From Ligilactobacillus pabuli (GTDB lineage Bacteria; Bacillota; Bacilli; Lactobacillales; Lactobacillaceae), in NCBI RefSeq assembly GCF_022836475.1, contig NZ_BQXH01000004.1:80938-144937 (forward strand): a stretch of 64,000 nucleotides of DNA, written 5' to 3'. This document shows positions 62,479 through 64,000 of the stretch, in pieces; the stretch's first letter is position 1, and each line of letters opens with the position of its first letter. The notes beneath the pieces were generated by a model. It ran no database searches and was not told the origin of the DNA. It saw nothing but the letters and a program-made list of their open reading frames with translations. A program made the translations under genes and the position numbers.

Positions 62479-62507
62479 ACTTTACCATAAATCACAATCG
62501 ATAAAAA
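62479..62507 (-). promoter_or_regulatory. Possible pglZ-brxL promoter
   Basis: Minus strand extended -10 TGGTAAAGT (TAAAGT at 62484-62479) with a poor -35 (TTTTTA, 17 bp). If real, pglZ and brxL are expressed whichever way a neighbouring pglX segment points. Confidence 0.35.
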
Positions 62508-62551
62508 TTCTGAAATTCAAAATATCGTTCACACCCAAGTATAATTCAGGT

Positions 62552-64000
62552 GTCATCAAAGACCTAGTCACCGACGTCCCCGAAGAATATTTCGACGTTG
62601 AAAAAGAAGGCCAAGTCGAAATCATTGGGTGGTTGTACCAGTACTACAATGAAGAACCCAAGGCTAAAGTAATCAGTCTACCGAAATCTGCAAAATATCG
62701 TGATACACAAATAGCCAGCGCAACGCAAATTTTCACTCCTGATTGGATTGTAAAATATATGGTTCAAAATTCACTAGGTAAATATTGGATCAAGCATCTT
62801 TTAGTATCCGGTGATGAACGTACGGAAGAAAAAATCGCAAGTGAATTTGGTTGGAAATATTACATGACTGATGCTACACAAAAAGAAGATGTCCAAATAG
62901 AAGTAAAATCTGTAGATCAAAATCTAGCAGATATCACATTAAAAAGTATTAAAGTTATTGATCCAGCAATGGGATCTGGACACATCTTAGTATATGCTTT
63001 CGATTTACTAATGCAGTTATATAAATCTGAAGGTTATACTTCAAATGATAGTGCTGTCAGTATAATCGAGAATAATTTATTTGGATTAGATATAGATAGT
63101 CGGGCCTTCCAGTTAGCATATTTCGCGGTCATTATGAAGTATCGCGGTAACTATAGACGTGCTTTTAAACGACTTCAAAGTACTAATTTGTTTTATATTT
63201 CTACTAACAGTGTAACTGAACTTGAAAATTCGGGAATATTACCAGATAATTTGGACTCAAAACACTTGGCTTCCATAACTGAAATGTTTAAATTATTTGA
63301 AAATGGAGCAGAACTTGGATCATTATTAGATACAGGTTCGCTAAATTTAGATTTAATTCAAGAATCTTTAGATATGATAGATAATCAACAAGATCAACAA
63401 TTATCTTTTAACTTACTTGAATTAAGAAATCAAATTCAGACTAAATTACGCGTATGTCTAATTTTGAAACAGAAATATAATGTTATTATTGCAAACCCAC
63501 CATACATGGGGTCGTCAAGAATGAATAAGTCTTTGGCTGACTTTGCTAAGAAGAATTATCCAAATTCCAAATCTGACTTATTCGCGATGTTTATTGAGAG
63601 ATGGAACAAAAAAATGTTGCCTGGTGGGTATAACTCAATGGTAACGATGCAATCCTGGATGTTCCTATCGAGTTTTGAAAAAATGAGAATCAATCAACTC
63701 AATAAATATACGATTTCCAATTTAATGCATATGGAAAATAATGTAATGGGTATCGCGTTCGGTACAGCTGTAACAATCTTTAGGAATATGCACATTGCGA
63801 ACTTTGATGGAACATACCATCAAGTTAAAACTAAAGATGCTGTTGGTAAAATACCACAAAGTTTACCAATTCCTGGCAATAGGTATAATCGTTCAAATCA
63901 AGCAAAATTCGTTAATATTCCGAGTAGCCCAATAGCGTACTGGGCCTCAGATAATTTAATTCAAGATTTTGTGAATGGTACAAAAATGGAAGATTTAGTT
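62552..64000 (+). pseudogene. pglX: N-terminally truncated, inverted pglX methyltransferase frame
   Basis: 483 codons without a stop, running off the window, on the strand opposite to pglZ and brxL. It starts abruptly in a conserved PglX region (GVIKDLVTDVPEEYFDVEKE, QVEIIGWLYQYYNEEPKAKV), continues with ATQIFTPDWIVKYMVQNS, SAM motif I DPAMGSGHILVYAFDL, catalytic motif IV NPPYMGSSRMN and part of the target-recognition region. About the first 190-200 residues of a normal PglX are missing, and there is no SD, start codon or promoter at its beginning. It therefore looks like a silent cassette rather than an expressed gene; its 3' half and any recombination partner lie outside the window. Confidence 0.85.

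Noticed and set aside
62552..64000. pglX frame broken by internal stops or frameshifts
   Set aside because: Codon-by-codon reading shows no stop or shift to the window end; only the N-terminal part and start signals are missing, so it is a truncated cassette and not a decayed gene.

Overview
The window comes from a low-to-mid GC Gram-positive bacterium and looks like a chromosome segment of the family Lactobacillaceae. The reasons are the Bacillota gene orders (polA-mutM-nrdR-dnaB-dnaI-thrS; infC-rpmI-rplT; yqeG-yqeH-yhbY-nadD-yqeK-rsfS-methyltransferase; murC-sftA-like-ytpR-ytpP-trmB-ytmP-ecsBA), T-box leaders, AGGAGG-type ribosome binding sites and a cre site before ackA. The genus cannot be settled by eye. 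Most genes lie on the minus strand, and many computed open frames start too far upstream. I moved starts to codons with a Shine-Dalgarno (SD) sequence where the sequence decides it.

Layout. 1-2,200: end of obg and uvrC. 2,400-7,700: an ABC ATPase, a small lysine-rich protein, a MazG-like enzyme, engB, rpmF, DUF177 and tmcAL. 6,900-11,300: an overlapping operon for ribosome maturation and NAD synthesis. 11,400-15,100: rplT, rpmI and infC (unusual AUC/AUA start, L20-type leader), then thrS with a Thr T-box. 15,100-22,700: replication and repair genes and a BI-1 membrane protein. 22,900-32,000: murC, a soluble FtsK-type translocase, the ytp/ytm genes and the Ecs transporter. 32,200-41,500: hit, prsA, yhaM, a YlbF-family gene, a class A penicillin-binding protein, argR, a Crp/Fnr regulator and argS. 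41,700-50,200: a tRNA-Gly with a neighbouring T-box, MATE, LysR, purB, a deoxynucleoside kinase and ackA.

51,000-55,900 is an accessory patch: a 5'-truncated glycerophosphodiesterase remnant, two HicB-like genes, a tnpB-only IS605-type element, a well-formed orphan small RNA and a complete hicAB module with a visible operator, ending at a tRNA-Leu. 56,100-57,900 holds a hydrolase and nnrD.

From 57,903 to the window end lies part of a BREX phage-defence locus: brxL and pglZ on the minus strand, and beyond pglZ a pglX methyltransferase reading frame on the opposite strand. That frame lacks its N-terminal part and any start signal, and begins inside a conserved PglX region. This is the arrangement expected of the silent, inverted partner of an invertible (phase-variable) pglX pair; the expressed copy and a recombinase should lie just past the window.

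The other notable signal is a family of about 125-bp intergenic elements, often in head-to-tail tandem (35.7 kb, 43.9 kb, 41.6 kb, short copies at 41.7 and 47.8 kb, a degraded copy at 2.4 kb). Their arms differ in sequence between copies but keep pairing, which points to selection for an RNA or DNA hairpin.
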